Shown one piece after another: positions 50,866 through 59,767 of a DNA stretch of 64,000 bases. The position numbers were made by a program, and so were the translations under genes. The notes beneath the pieces were generated by a model. The model did not search any database. It was not told the origin of the DNA and saw only the letters and a list, made by a program, of their open reading frames with translations. Numbering within the stretch: position 1 is the stretch's first letter; each line of letters begins with the position of its first letter. Origin of the DNA: Ewingella americana ATCC 33852 (lineage in GTDB: Bacteria; Pseudomonadota; Gammaproteobacteria; Enterobacterales; Enterobacteriaceae); assembly GCF_000735345.1 (NCBI RefSeq), contig NZ_JMPJ01000066.1, forward strand, positions 1-64,000, read 5' to 3'.

Positions 50866-51804
50866 CTACTCCTTGCGATAGGGCTGGGTCAGTGCGCCCG
50901 GCTGAACGGTTTTGCCGACGATGCCGGACATCGCCAGAATGGTGAGTAAGTAAGGCAGGGCCAGCAGCACCTGCGCCGGAAGCGCGTTGTCGAACAGCTG
51001 CAAAGAGAGTTGCAGCGCGTCGGCAGCGCCGAAAATAAAGGCCGCCAGCAGGGCTTTAACCGGGCTCCAGCGGCCGAAAATCACAATCGCCAGCGCGATA
51101 AATCCCTGCCCGCTGACAATGTTGTCGCGAAACAGGCCAATCTGCGCGGTGACCAGATAGCCTCCCGCCAGCCCTGCGCCAAGGCAGGAGAGCATCACGC
51201 CGTAGGTTCTGACCCGCTGGACATTCAGCCCGGCGGCGTGGGCGGCGCGCGGGTTTTCCCCGACGGCGCGCAGCGTCAGACCAAAGCGAGTGTGGAACAG
51301 ACCAATCTGCGCCACGGCTACCAGAATCAGCGTCAGGTAGAGCGGCCAAGGCTGGTTAAAGAAGATTTTCCCCACCACCGGCAGCTGCGACAGGCCGGGG
51401 ATCGGCAAGGCGTTGAACATGTCGATAGTCGGCGAAGTGGCATTGCCAATCACCAGACTGTAGACATAAGTGGCAATGCCCGCCGCCAGAATGTTGAACA
51501 CGATGCCGACCACCACCTGACTGGCGAGCGCCCGCAGGTAGAGGAATGCCAGAAACAGCCCGACGATTAGGCCCCCCACGCCCCCGGCGAAGAAACCGAG
51601 CACGGTGGAACCAGACCACACCGCCACCAGATAGCTCGACAGCGCGCCCATCAGCACCGTGCCTTCAATGCCGATATTCAGCACTCCGGAGCGTTCGGCG
51701 TAAATTTCCCCCAGCGAAGCCAGCAAAACCGGCCCGGCGAGGCGAACCGCGGCGGCTAACCACGTAATGAAAAATGCAGTATCCAGATGCGCCCACAGAT
51801 TCAT
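50866..51804 (-). CDS. ABC transporter permease, BMP/nucleoside type (second permease)
   Basis: 312 residues, eight to nine membrane helices, of the BPD-transport-2 (RbsC/NupQ-like) family. SLGEIYAERSGVLNIGIEGTVLMG and RAVGENPRAAHAAGLNV are typical of permeases paired with BMP-type binding proteins. Overlaps the other permease gene by 4 bases. Confidence 0.9.
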   Translation of the reverse strand: MNLWAHLDTAFFITWLAAAVRLAGPVLLASLGEIYAERSGVLNIGIEGTVLMGALSSYLVAVWSGSTVLGFFAGGVGGLIVGLFLAFLYLRALASQVVVGIVFNILAAGIATYVYSLVIGNATSPTIDMFNALPIPGLSQLPVVGKIFFNQPWPLYLTLILVAVAQIGLFHTRFGLTLRAVGENPRAAHAAGLNVQRVRTYGVMLSCLGAGLAGGYLVTAQIGLFRDNIVSGQGFIALAIVIFGRWSPVKALLAAFIFGAADALQLSLQLFDNALPAQVLLALPYLLTILAMSGIVGKTVQPGALTQPYRKE

Positions 51805-52919
51805 GATTTGTTCTCCGCGGCGGCGGCCAGCGAGGCTTCTGCCCGCCCCGGCCAGTTAATTCGGTAATAGCGCAGAATGTCTCCGGCGAGGATCAACAGC
51901 ACCACTAGGCTTTCCAGAATGAAAATTACCGAGGTCGGCAGGCCGCTCTGGCGCTGCATCGCGCTACCACCGACTTCCAACCCGCCGTATAAAATGGCCG
52001 TCGGGATCACCACCAGCGGATTGAGCCGCGCCAGCAGGGCCACGACCACGCCGACAAAGCCGACGCCGCCTGCTAATCCGTCCATCAGGCGATGCTGCAC
52101 GCCGAGCACCGCGCACAGCCCGGCCAGCGCGGCCATGCCGCCGCCGAGGAACACCGCCAGCATCTGGCGGCGCACCACATTAATGCCGCCGTAGCGCGCG
52201 GCTTTCGGGTTCAGGCCGCTGACAATCATTTCGTAGCCGACTGGCGTGGCGCGGATCAGCACCCACACCAACACCGAGCAGACCAGCGCAATCAGCAAGC
52301 CCATATGTGCCCGCACGCCGGGTAAAATCATCGGCAGCCAGCTTTCCACCGGCAGACGCGGCGTCTGAGGCAGATCCCCTGGCGCACGCATCGGGCCAGA
52401 GACTAAGTATTGGATCAGGAAGGCGGCCACGTAGTTAGCCATCAGGGAGATAAGCACGTCATTGCCGCCGAAGCGCACGCGCATAATGCCGACGATGCCC
52501 GCCCAAATCGCCCCGGCCGCGAAGGCCGCGACAATCACCACCGGCCAGAAGGCCCACGCAGGAAGCATAAAAGAGAGCCCCTGCGGCGTGCCGCCCAGCG
52601 CGACATAAGAGGCCGCCGCCGCCCCCACCAAGAAGCAGCCTTCAAAACCGATATAGCCCAGCCCGCCGCGCCAAATCACGATGGTGGCCTGAGCAATCAA
52701 AATCAGCGGCGTAGCCTGTACCAGCGTCTGGCTAAAGCCGCGCAGCGAGCCAAACGCTTCGGCAAACAGCGAACCAAAGGCGGTCAGCGGGCTGGCACCA
52801 AAGGGAATAAACAGCAAACCTGCCAGCACGAAAGCGGCCACCAGCGCCAGCGCCGTGGTCAACACCAGCGAGAGAGTGGAATCCACCGGCGCGTGGCGGC
52901 GCGCTAACAACGCTTTCAT
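51801..52919 (-). CDS. ABC transporter permease, BMP/nucleoside type (first permease)
   Basis: 372 residues of the NupP-like family, with about nine membrane helices and the conserved WRGGLGYIGFEGCFLVGA and GLNPKAARYGGINV segments. It forms a heterodimer with the following permease. Overlaps both neighbours by 4 bases. Confidence 0.9.
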   Translation of the reverse strand: MKALLARRHAPVDSTLSLVLTTALALVAAFVLAGLLFIPFGASPLTAFGSLFAEAFGSLRGFSQTLVQATPLILIAQATIVIWRGGLGYIGFEGCFLVGAAAASYVALGGTPQGLSFMLPAWAFWPVVIVAAFAAGAIWAGIVGIMRVRFGGNDVLISLMANYVAAFLIQYLVSGPMRAPGDLPQTPRLPVESWLPMILPGVRAHMGLLIALVCSVLVWVLIRATPVGYEMIVSGLNPKAARYGGINVVRRQMLAVFLGGGMAALAGLCAVLGVQHRLMDGLAGGVGFVGVVVALLARLNPLVVIPTAILYGGLEVGGSAMQRQSGLPTSVIFILESLVVLLILAGDILRYYRINWPGRAEASLAAAAENKS

Positions 52920-54484
52920 GATGCCTCCTTCAGGCTGCTGCCCGGCTTGAGATTTGTAAGCTTGCCACCGGCCATCAGCTCGCCAATTTGTTCAGTGGTC
53001 GCCTCGGCGGCGTCCAGCACTCCGGCGATTTGCCCGGCGTACATCACCGCGATGCGGTCGGATAAATTCATAATTTCTTCCAGTTCAGCGGAGATCATCA
53101 CAATCGCACAGCCCTGCTGGCGTGCTTCCAGCAAGCCTTGCCACACCGCTTCCACTGCGCCAACGTCCAGCCCGCGCGTCGGCTGCTCAACCACCAGCAG
53201 CCGTGGGCGACGCAACACTTCACGGCCTAAAATCAGTTTTTGCAGGTTGCCACCGGAGAGCTTTCCGGCTTCAAAATCGAGATCCGGCGTCACTACGCGA
53301 AAGTGATTCACAATCTCCTGCGCCTTGGCGGCGATGGATTTTTTGCTGAACAGCCAGCCGCGCGCCCGCGCATGTTGCCGGGGCGCGCCGAGAATGGCGT
53401 TATCACTGATCGACATGGATGTGACCGAGCCAACGCCACGGCGGTCTGCGGGAATAAAGCCGATACCCGCGCCGCGCCGCTGGGCCGGTGTGAAGTCGGA
53501 GATATCGACGCCGCCCAGCACAATGCGCCCGGCCTCGATGGGCCGCAGGTTGAGCAGAGCGTCGGCCAGTTCTGACTGCCCGTTGCCGTCAACCCCGGCG
53601 ATGCCAAGGATCTCCCCGGCGCGGACTTTCAGCGCCACGCGCCAAATTTTCTGATTTCCGGCTTCGTCGCGCATGGCGATGTTGTCGATATGCAGCACCT
53701 CTTCGCCCGGCGTCTGCTGGGGCTTTTCCACCCGCAGCAGCACGTCGCGCCCCACCATGCGGCGGGCTAAATCGGTTTCTGAGGTCTGTGTGACGGCGAC
53801 GCTTTCAACCATTTTCCCGCTGCGCATTACGCAGACACGGTCGGCCACCGCCATGATTTCATACAGTTTATGGGTGACGATCACCACCGAGCGCCCTTCG
53901 GCACGCAGCGAGTCGAGCGTGGCAAACAGCCCCTCTTTTTCGCGCGGCGTCAGCACCGCGGTAGGTTCGTCGAGAATGAGCACTTTGGCATCGCGGTAGA
54001 GCAGCTTGAGGATTTCCACCCGCTGCTGAACGTCAATCGGCAAGTGTTGGATCTTGGCCCACGGGTCAACCGCCAGCCCATGTTTGTCCGAAATCTGTTG
54101 CAGACGCTTGGCGGCGGCGTGCAGGTCCAGATAGCCGCTGCGCGTCTCTTTCAACCCTAAAATCACGTTTTCGACCACGCTCATCGGCTGAACCAGCATG
54201 AATTCTTGGTGAACCATGCCGATGCCCAGCCGAATCGCGTCGCCGGGGTCCTTAATGCTGACCCGACTGCCTTCTACAAAAATATCCCCGGTGTCGGCCT
54301 GATATAAGCCGTACAAAATTTGCATCAACGTACTTTTGCCTGCGCCGTTTTCCCCGAGCAGGGCGACAATTTCACCGGCCGCAATGGTCATATCGACCTT
54401 ATCGTTGGCCCGAACCTTGCCGAACTGTTTACAGATACCGCGCAGTTCGACGACCGCGTCAGTAACGGAGGTGGATAACGTCAT
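52916..54484 (-). CDS. ABC transporter ATP-binding protein with two ATPase domains (NupO-like)
   Basis: 522 residues, tandem ATPase domains. The first is canonical (Walker A GENGAGKST, Walker B VLILDEPTAVLTP). The second is degenerate in Walker A (GVDGNGQSE) but keeps the signature LSGGNLQKLILGREV, as usual in sugar and nucleoside importers of this type. The 17-bp gap after the binding-protein gene supports one operon. Confidence 0.92.
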   Translation of the reverse strand: MTLSTSVTDAVVELRGICKQFGKVRANDKVDMTIAAGEIVALLGENGAGKSTLMQILYGLYQADTGDIFVEGSRVSIKDPGDAIRLGIGMVHQEFMLVQPMSVVENVILGLKETRSGYLDLHAAAKRLQQISDKHGLAVDPWAKIQHLPIDVQQRVEILKLLYRDAKVLILDEPTAVLTPREKEGLFATLDSLRAEGRSVVIVTHKLYEIMAVADRVCVMRSGKMVESVAVTQTSETDLARRMVGRDVLLRVEKPQQTPGEEVLHIDNIAMRDEAGNQKIWRVALKVRAGEILGIAGVDGNGQSELADALLNLRPIEAGRIVLGGVDISDFTPAQRRGAGIGFIPADRRGVGSVTSMSISDNAILGAPRQHARARGWLFSKKSIAAKAQEIVNHFRVVTPDLDFEAGKLSGGNLQKLILGREVLRRPRLLVVEQPTRGLDVGAVEAVWQGLLEARQQGCAIVMISAELEEIMNLSDRIAVMYAGQIAGVLDAAEATTEQIGELMAGGKLTNLKPGSSLKEAS

Positions 54485-54501
54485 GCAACTTCCTCAGGCT
54501 T

Positions 54502-55524
54502 TTATTTCGCTTTAATCAAACTGGCAACATCAATACTGCCGCTGGCGAGCTGTGCCCAGATGTCCTGAAACTTCGCCCAGGCCGCCGCGCTAATTAACTT
54601 GCTGTTGTACTTGTCACTGCCGTACAGCGGCAGCCAGGCGTCAGAGACTTTTGGTTTCCACTCCTGCCCGCCAAGAAATTTCTTGTCACGCACGCTGTGT
54701 GCCACTTGTTCAACCACCCACGGCAGGTTGGTTTCAAAGCTGGTGGCGACGAAATCGGGCGCGATGCTTTTCTGGTCCGAATAGCAGCCGATGGCTTTCA
54801 CCTTGGCCGCCGCCGCGCCCTGAATCGCACCTAAGCCGGTGACATCCGCGCTGTGCCAAATGACGTCTGCGCCGTTGCCAATCATGGTGCTGGCAGCTTC
54901 GCGGCCCTTGGCGGCGTTGTCGTAATCGCCGGTAACGATGCCCAAGCCTTTGATCCCCGGACGGGTTTTCTCTGCTCCGGCAATAAAGGCGCGCATCATG
55001 CCCTGCTGGGTTGGGTTATCCCCACCACCGACATAGCCCACGGCTTTGCCTTTTTCGGAAATCAGCGCCGCCAGCGCCCCGGCACCATAAGCCGCGTTGA
55101 AGTAGGCCAGATCAACGAATTCGACGTTGTTCGGCGCTTTTTCTGACGGCTTAAAGGTGGTGGCGAAGAAGTAGGTGTCCGGGTATTCCGGCGCAATTTC
55201 ATTGAACGCCGAGCCATATTCGAAGCTGTGGCCGATGATCAGGTTGTAGCCGTCATCGGCATAACCTCGGATCACTTGCTCCATCTGCGCCTGCGGCACG
55301 CTTTCGCTGCTGGCGACGTTGAATCCCTGCGCTTTCAGGTTCTGCAACCCCTGATAAGCCAGCTGACTCCAGCCGCCGTCGGCCACGGAACCTGGTAATA
55401 ACAGAGCAACTTTTATGGTTTCACCCGCAGCAAACGCCTTGCGGGACATCAGTGGTGCAGCCAACGGAATCAACATCATGCTTGCCAGCGCTTTGGCAAA
55501 ATTACGGCGCGATAAACCAGACAT
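54502..55524 (-). CDS. BMP-family solute-binding protein with Tat-type signal
   Basis: 340-residue periplasmic binding protein of the BMP/PnrA family, whose members bind purine nucleosides or related heterocycles. The N-terminus MSGLSRRNFAKALASMMLIP has a twin-arginine motif (SRRNFAK) and a likely cut after RKAFA. No lipobox cysteine is visible, unlike most BMP proteins, which are lipoproteins. Mature start AGETIKVALLLPGSVADGGW is typical. First gene of the operon and divergent from a LysR regulator. Confidence 0.9.
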   Translation of the reverse strand: MSGLSRRNFAKALASMMLIPLAAPLMSRKAFAAGETIKVALLLPGSVADGGWSQLAYQGLQNLKAQGFNVASSESVPQAQMEQVIRGYADDGYNLIIGHSFEYGSAFNEIAPEYPDTYFFATTFKPSEKAPNNVEFVDLAYFNAAYGAGALAALISEKGKAVGYVGGGDNPTQQGMMRAFIAGAEKTRPGIKGLGIVTGDYDNAAKGREAASTMIGNGADVIWHSADVTGLGAIQGAAAAKVKAIGCYSDQKSIAPDFVATSFETNLPWVVEQVAHSVRDKKFLGGQEWKPKVSDAWLPLYGSDKYNSKLISAAAWAKFQDIWAQLASGSIDVASLIKAK

Positions 55525-55644
55525 AGCCTTTACTCCCCCCGATAACAGTCCTTCATTTATGCCGCTTAATTCGTTACCTTAAAAGCACAGTTTTTCGCAC
55601 TCTGCGATGCCTTTAAAGCAACGCTCTTCGACGGAGAAGTTCTT

Positions 55645-56544
55645 ATGTTGCAGCACCGGCTGTTGATGTATCTCGATCAGGTGGCGCGCGCCGGTTCTAT
55701 TCGCAAAGCGGCGGCCCGTTTGCATATTTCGGCGTCGGCAATTAACCGCCAGATACTGGCGTTGGAAGATGAGCTGGGCACCCCGCTGTTCCAGCGCCTG
55801 CCGCGCAAAATGGTGTTGACCGCCGCCGGAGAGGTGCTGATCCATCACGTTCGCCAGACCTTTAAAGAGCTGGAGTGGGCGCAGGTGAAAATCGAGGAGC
55901 TGAAGGGGTTACGCCGTGGCGAGGTGACGGTGGCGATGATGAGCGGGCTGGCGGCCAACCTTATCCCGCGCATGGCCAGCGAGTTTCGCCGCGCCAACCC
56001 ACGGGTGAAGCTTACCCTGCGCCAACTGACCAGCGGCGATGACATTATGTCAGCGGTGGAATCGGGCGAGGCCGATCTCGGCTTAGGCTTTGATTTCGTG
56101 CTGCCGCCGACGCTGCGAGTGCTCTCCAGCGCCGTCGGCAGACTGGGCGCAGTGGTCGCGCCGGGCCATCCGCTGGCGGATAAAACCAGTTTGCGTATCA
56201 GCGACTGCATTGCCTATCCTATTGTTATTGCAGACAAAACTACCGTGATCCGCCCTTACCTGAATGACGTGTTCGCCAAGGCGCTGGTGACGGCGCACCC
56301 GGTGATTGAAACCAATTCGATAGAAGTGATGCGACACGCCGCCATGGAAGACCAAGGGCTGACCTTCCTCACGCCTTTTGATATTGAGTTTGACCTGCGC
56401 GCCGGGCGGCTGATGTATATTCCGGTGCGTGAGCTAGGCCAGCAGACGCAGAAGTTGATGCTGATAGGTCACGATCGCGGCACCAGCGCCATTGGCAGCG
56501 TGCTGGCGGAAACGGTGAAAGGCATGATGACGCAAACCGCCTGA
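55645..56544 (+). CDS. LysR-family regulator, probable controller of the BMP/ABC operon
   Basis: 299 residues: winged helix at 1-60 (SIRKAAARLHISASAINRQILALEDEL) and an effector-binding domain at about 90-295. It is divergent from the binding-protein gene with a 120-bp spacer, the usual arrangement for a LysR regulator and its target. The inducer is unknown. GGAG precedes the ATG. Confidence 0.9.
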   Translation: MLQHRLLMYLDQVARAGSIRKAAARLHISASAINRQILALEDELGTPLFQRLPRKMVLTAAGEVLIHHVRQTFKELEWAQVKIEELKGLRRGEVTVAMMSGLAANLIPRMASEFRRANPRVKLTLRQLTSGDDIMSAVESGEADLGLGFDFVLPPTLRVLSSAVGRLGAVVAPGHPLADKTSLRISDCIAYPIVIADKTTVIRPYLNDVFAKALVTAHPVIETNSIEVMRHAAMEDQGLTFLTPFDIEFDLRAGRLMYIPVRELGQQTQKLMLIGHDRGTSAIGSVLAETVKGMMTQTA

Positions 56545-56571
56545 CGGGCTGCGTCATCAAAAAGAGAAGGG

Positions 56572-57390
56572 TTATGGCTTGAAGCGCGTCGCCTGCGTCA
56601 TGGCGCTGAGTGGATAGTCATACACCTCTTGCGCCAGTCGCACCAAGGCCTGCGCGGCGCGTTCTACTTCAACTTCGCCGCGTTGGGCGTCGGCGGCTGC
56701 GGCATTGCCGGTGACCCCTGCCGGGTGTAAATCCTGCGCCTGCCAGCCAAAGCTGACACCGCCTTCAGGGGTCAGAATACCGCCCTGCGCCGCCAGCGCT
56801 TCGGCCGCCGAGGTAAAGTTTTCGGCTTTGTCCATTGCCACTAAGTCGGGGTGCAGGTGCAGCATGACGCTGGTTTCTGACTCGCCGCCGTGAATGCCGA
56901 AGGCGCGCTCGCCGGGGCTGTATAAGTCAGAACTGTCGATGGTGGCGAACCAGCTGGCGCCGACCGCGAACATCCCTAGCTCAATGCGCAGTTGGCGGCA
57001 GACAATCTCCATCAGTTGGGGCTGGCCGCCGTGGGAATTCCAAAAAATCAGCTTTCGCACCCCGGCGCGCCATGCGCTTTTTGCCACTTCAAACCATACT
57101 TTACCCAGAACCTCGTAAGGCAGGCTTAAGGTGCCGGGGTATTCAAGATGCTCGTCGGATTTGCCAATTGGCAGCGCGGGCAGCACCAGCACCGGCAGGT
57201 CGGCGGGCAGCAGCTCAACCGCGCGAGAGACAATTCCGGCATTGATCGCGGCATCGACCCGTACCGGCAGATGCGGCCCGTGCTGCTCGACCGCGCCAAT
57301 CGGCAGGATAGCCACCAGATTTTGCATATCAAGCTGGCTGAACTCCAGCGTGGACAGGTCCCACCACCAGCGGGATGACGGCATGTTCAT
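56572..57390 (-). CDS. creatininase-family amidohydrolase
   Basis: About 272 residues of the creatinine amidohydrolase fold. Metal-ligand candidates are Glu35, His37 and Asp46 in PIGAVEQHGPHLPVRVD, His120 in WNSHGGQ and Glu170 in IHGGESETS. The family opens or closes cyclic amides (creatinine, formamidopyrimidines, mycofactocin precursor). I start at MNMPSSRW, with GGAG ten bases upstream; the frame is open nine codons further. It lies beyond the LysR gene on the opposite strand and is probably part of the same pathway. Confidence 0.85.
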   Translation of the reverse strand: MNMPSSRWWWDLSTLEFSQLDMQNLVAILPIGAVEQHGPHLPVRVDAAINAGIVSRAVELLPADLPVLVLPALPIGKSDEHLEYPGTLSLPYEVLGKVWFEVAKSAWRAGVRKLIFWNSHGGQPQLMEIVCRQLRIELGMFAVGASWFATIDSSDLYSPGERAFGIHGGESETSVMLHLHPDLVAMDKAENFTSAAEALAAQGGILTPEGGVSFGWQAQDLHPAGVTGNAAAADAQRGEVEVERAAQALVRLAQEVYDYPLSAMTQATRFKP

Positions 57391-57682
57391 AGGGAATGCA
57401 CTCCGAAAAAGCGGCAAATTATCAGTTCAGTCTAGAGCAAAGCAGTTGAGATTAAAGCATCAAAAAAGTGCCATTGCGTTGCGTTTAGGGCATCACTGGG
57501 CGAGAAAGCGCCACCTTTTGGGCAGCCGCCGTTTGATCAAAGATTGTCTGCGTGAAACTTGTCGCTAAACGCATAAACATGGTAACAATGGGATTAATTA
57601 TGCGCAGCGTTGACGCAAGGTTTGCATCTGAGAATAGACCGACGCACGTCTGCCAGCATCACCTTTACGGAGAAAAGCGCAC

Positions 57683-58552
57683 ATGTCAGCTAAACACCCA
57701 GTTATTGCCGTGACCGGCTCCAGCGGTGCAGGAACCACCACCACCAGTTTGGCGTTTCGCAAGATTTTCCAACAGCTTGGCCTGCGTTCTGCCGAGCTGG
57801 AAGGCGACAGTTTTCACCGTTTCACCCGCCCAGAGATGGACGCCGCCATTCGTAAGGCGCGCGATCAGGGCCGCCACATCAGCTACTTCGGACCAGAGGC
57901 CAATGACTTCGCCCTGCTCGAGCAGAGCTTTATTGAATATGGCCGCTCAGGCAGCGGGCGCTCGCGCAAGTATTTGCATACTTATGACGAAGCCGTTCCT
58001 TACAATCAGGTGCCGGGCACCTTCACGCCGTGGCAGGCGCTGGCCGAACCGACCGACGTGCTGTTCTACGAAGGGCTGCACGGTGGCGTCGTCGCCGACA
58101 AAATCGACGTGGCGGCGCAGGTTGATTTGCTGGTTGGCGTAGTGCCGATTGTTAACCTCGAGTGGATACAGAAACTGGTGCGCGACACCGGCGAACGCGG
58201 TCATTCGCGCGAAGCAGTCATGGACTCGGTGGTGCGCTCGATGGATGACTACATTAACTACATCACGCCGCAGTTCTCCCGCACCCACATTAACTTCCAG
58301 CGCGTGCCGACGGTGGACACCTCCAACCCATTCGCGGCGAAGGCCATTCCGTCGCTGGATGAGAGCTTCGTGGTGATCCACTTCCGCGGGCTGGACGACA
58401 TTGATTTCCCTTACCTGCTGGCGATGCTGCAAGGCTCATTCATTTCGCACATTAATACGTTGGTGGTGCCGGGCGGCAAGATGGGGCTGGCGATGGAGTT
58501 AATCATGGCGCCGCTGGTGCAGCGCCTGATGGAAGGTAAGAAAATCGAGTAG
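57683..58552 (+). CDS. prkB: phosphoribulokinase-family protein PrkB
   Basis: 289 residues, same length and location class as E. coli PrkB, before crp. The P-loop GSSGAGTTTTS is at residues 12-22, and VLFYEGLHGG near 130. No RuBisCO gene is known to accompany it in enteric bacteria, so ribulose-5-phosphate kinase activity has no clear pathway and the role is open. The 292-bp upstream region, shared with the divergent creatininase gene, shows no motif I can name. Confidence 0.94.
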   Translation: MSAKHPVIAVTGSSGAGTTTTSLAFRKIFQQLGLRSAELEGDSFHRFTRPEMDAAIRKARDQGRHISYFGPEANDFALLEQSFIEYGRSGSGRSRKYLHTYDEAVPYNQVPGTFTPWQALAEPTDVLFYEGLHGGVVADKIDVAAQVDLLVGVVPIVNLEWIQKLVRDTGERGHSREAVMDSVVRSMDDYINYITPQFSRTHINFQRVPTVDTSNPFAAKAIPSLDESFVVIHFRGLDDIDFPYLLAMLQGSFISHINTLVVPGGKMGLAMELIMAPLVQRLMEGKKIE

Positions 58553-58558
58553 CCGGGC

Positions 58559-59746
58559 TTAGTCCTGATTGATCAGCAGATGGCGGATAAAGCCCACGTG
58601 CAGTTTGACGCCAATCTGTAGCACCTCTTCATCCAGCTTAAATCGCGGGTGATGTACATTGTACGTCGCCCCGATTGCCTCATTGCCACTGCCGATAAAC
58701 AGGAAGCAGCCCGGCACAACCTGCTGATAAGAAGAGAAATCTTCACCACCAAACAGCGGATGCTCAATCTCTCTTAGTGCCTCTTGGCCCAGCGTGTTGG
58801 CAATCACCTGCCGCGCCACCGCGCAGGCGTCCGGGTGGTTATCGCCGTTGACATAGCCCGGCGTCCAGCGAATTTCGTGCTTCGCGCCATAGGACGAGGC
58901 GATGCCTGCTATGGTCTGCTCCATCAAAGCCGGGACTTGCTGGCGCACGCCGCTGTCGTGGGTGCGCAATGTTCCGGCTAGCCGCGCCCGCTCGGGGATC
59001 ACGTTGTAGCTTTCGCCACCTTGAAAAGTCGCCACCGTCAGCACCGGCACGCGCAGCGGATCCAGCCTGCGCGACACCAGCGTTTGCAGCGCCATCACCA
59101 TTTCCGCGCCAATCACTACCGGATCAATGCACAGCTGCGGCATCGAGCCGTGGCCGCCCTTGCCGTGGATAACAATGTCGAAGTTGTCGCTGGAGGCGCA
59201 GAACACGCCCTCTTTCAGGCCGACCTCCCCCGTCGGGTAGTTGGGCATGACGTGCAGGCCGAAAATCTGACTCACGCCGTCCAACACGCCCAAATTTACC
59301 AGCTCCTGCGCGCCGCCCGGCGGTAACTCTTCGGCATGCTGGAAGATGAATCGCACCGAGCCGTGCAGCTCGGACTGGCACTGGCTCAGCACCCACGCCG
59401 CGCCCAGCAGCATCGCCGAGTGGGCGTCGTGGCCGCAGGCGTGCATCACGCCCGGCACGGTGGAGCAGAACGGCTCGTCGGTTTCCTCTTGAATCGGCAA
59501 GGCGTCGATGTCGGCACGCAGGGCATAGGTCGGGCCGGGATGCGCCCCACGCAGCTCCGCCACCACGCTGTTTGGCGTCAGCCTTCTCAGCTCAAGATGC
59601 TCGAAGGTCGCCAGCTCATTGGCGATGTAATCCGCCGTGGCCTGCTCCTGAAACGACAGCTCAGGATGGGCATGGATATGCCTGCGCCAGGCGATAACTT
59701 TAGGTTTTACGTCTTGCAGCAAGCTTTCAAAACAGAGCGTCATCAT
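58559..59746 (-). CDS. M20-family amidohydrolase (hippurate/N-acyl-amino-acid hydrolase type)
   Basis: 395-residue metallopeptidase. Metal ligands are in HACGHDAH (Cys104, His106) and HAEE (Glu139-Glu140), plus HHPRF near the C-terminus; the lid domain covers about residues 185-300. Relatives cleave N-acyl amino acids, hippurate, indole-3-acetyl amino acids or p-aminobenzoyl-glutamate. It follows an MFS transporter after 21 bp, with a divergent LysR gene beyond, a self-contained uptake and hydrolysis unit. Ends 6 bp from prkB, tail to tail. Confidence 0.9.
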   Translation of the reverse strand: MMTLCFESLLQDVKPKVIAWRRHIHAHPELSFQEQATADYIANELATFEHLELRRLTPNSVVAELRGAHPGPTYALRADIDALPIQEETDEPFCSTVPGVMHACGHDAHSAMLLGAAWVLSQCQSELHGSVRFIFQHAEELPPGGAQELVNLGVLDGVSQIFGLHVMPNYPTGEVGLKEGVFCASSDNFDIVIHGKGGHGSMPQLCIDPVVIGAEMVMALQTLVSRRLDPLRVPVLTVATFQGGESYNVIPERARLAGTLRTHDSGVRQQVPALMEQTIAGIASSYGAKHEIRWTPGYVNGDNHPDACAVARQVIANTLGQEALREIEHPLFGGEDFSSYQQVVPGCFLFIGSGNEAIGATYNVHHPRFKLDEEVLQIGVKLHVGFIRHLLINQD

Positions 59747-59767
59747 CTCTTTCCTTAATCATTATCG

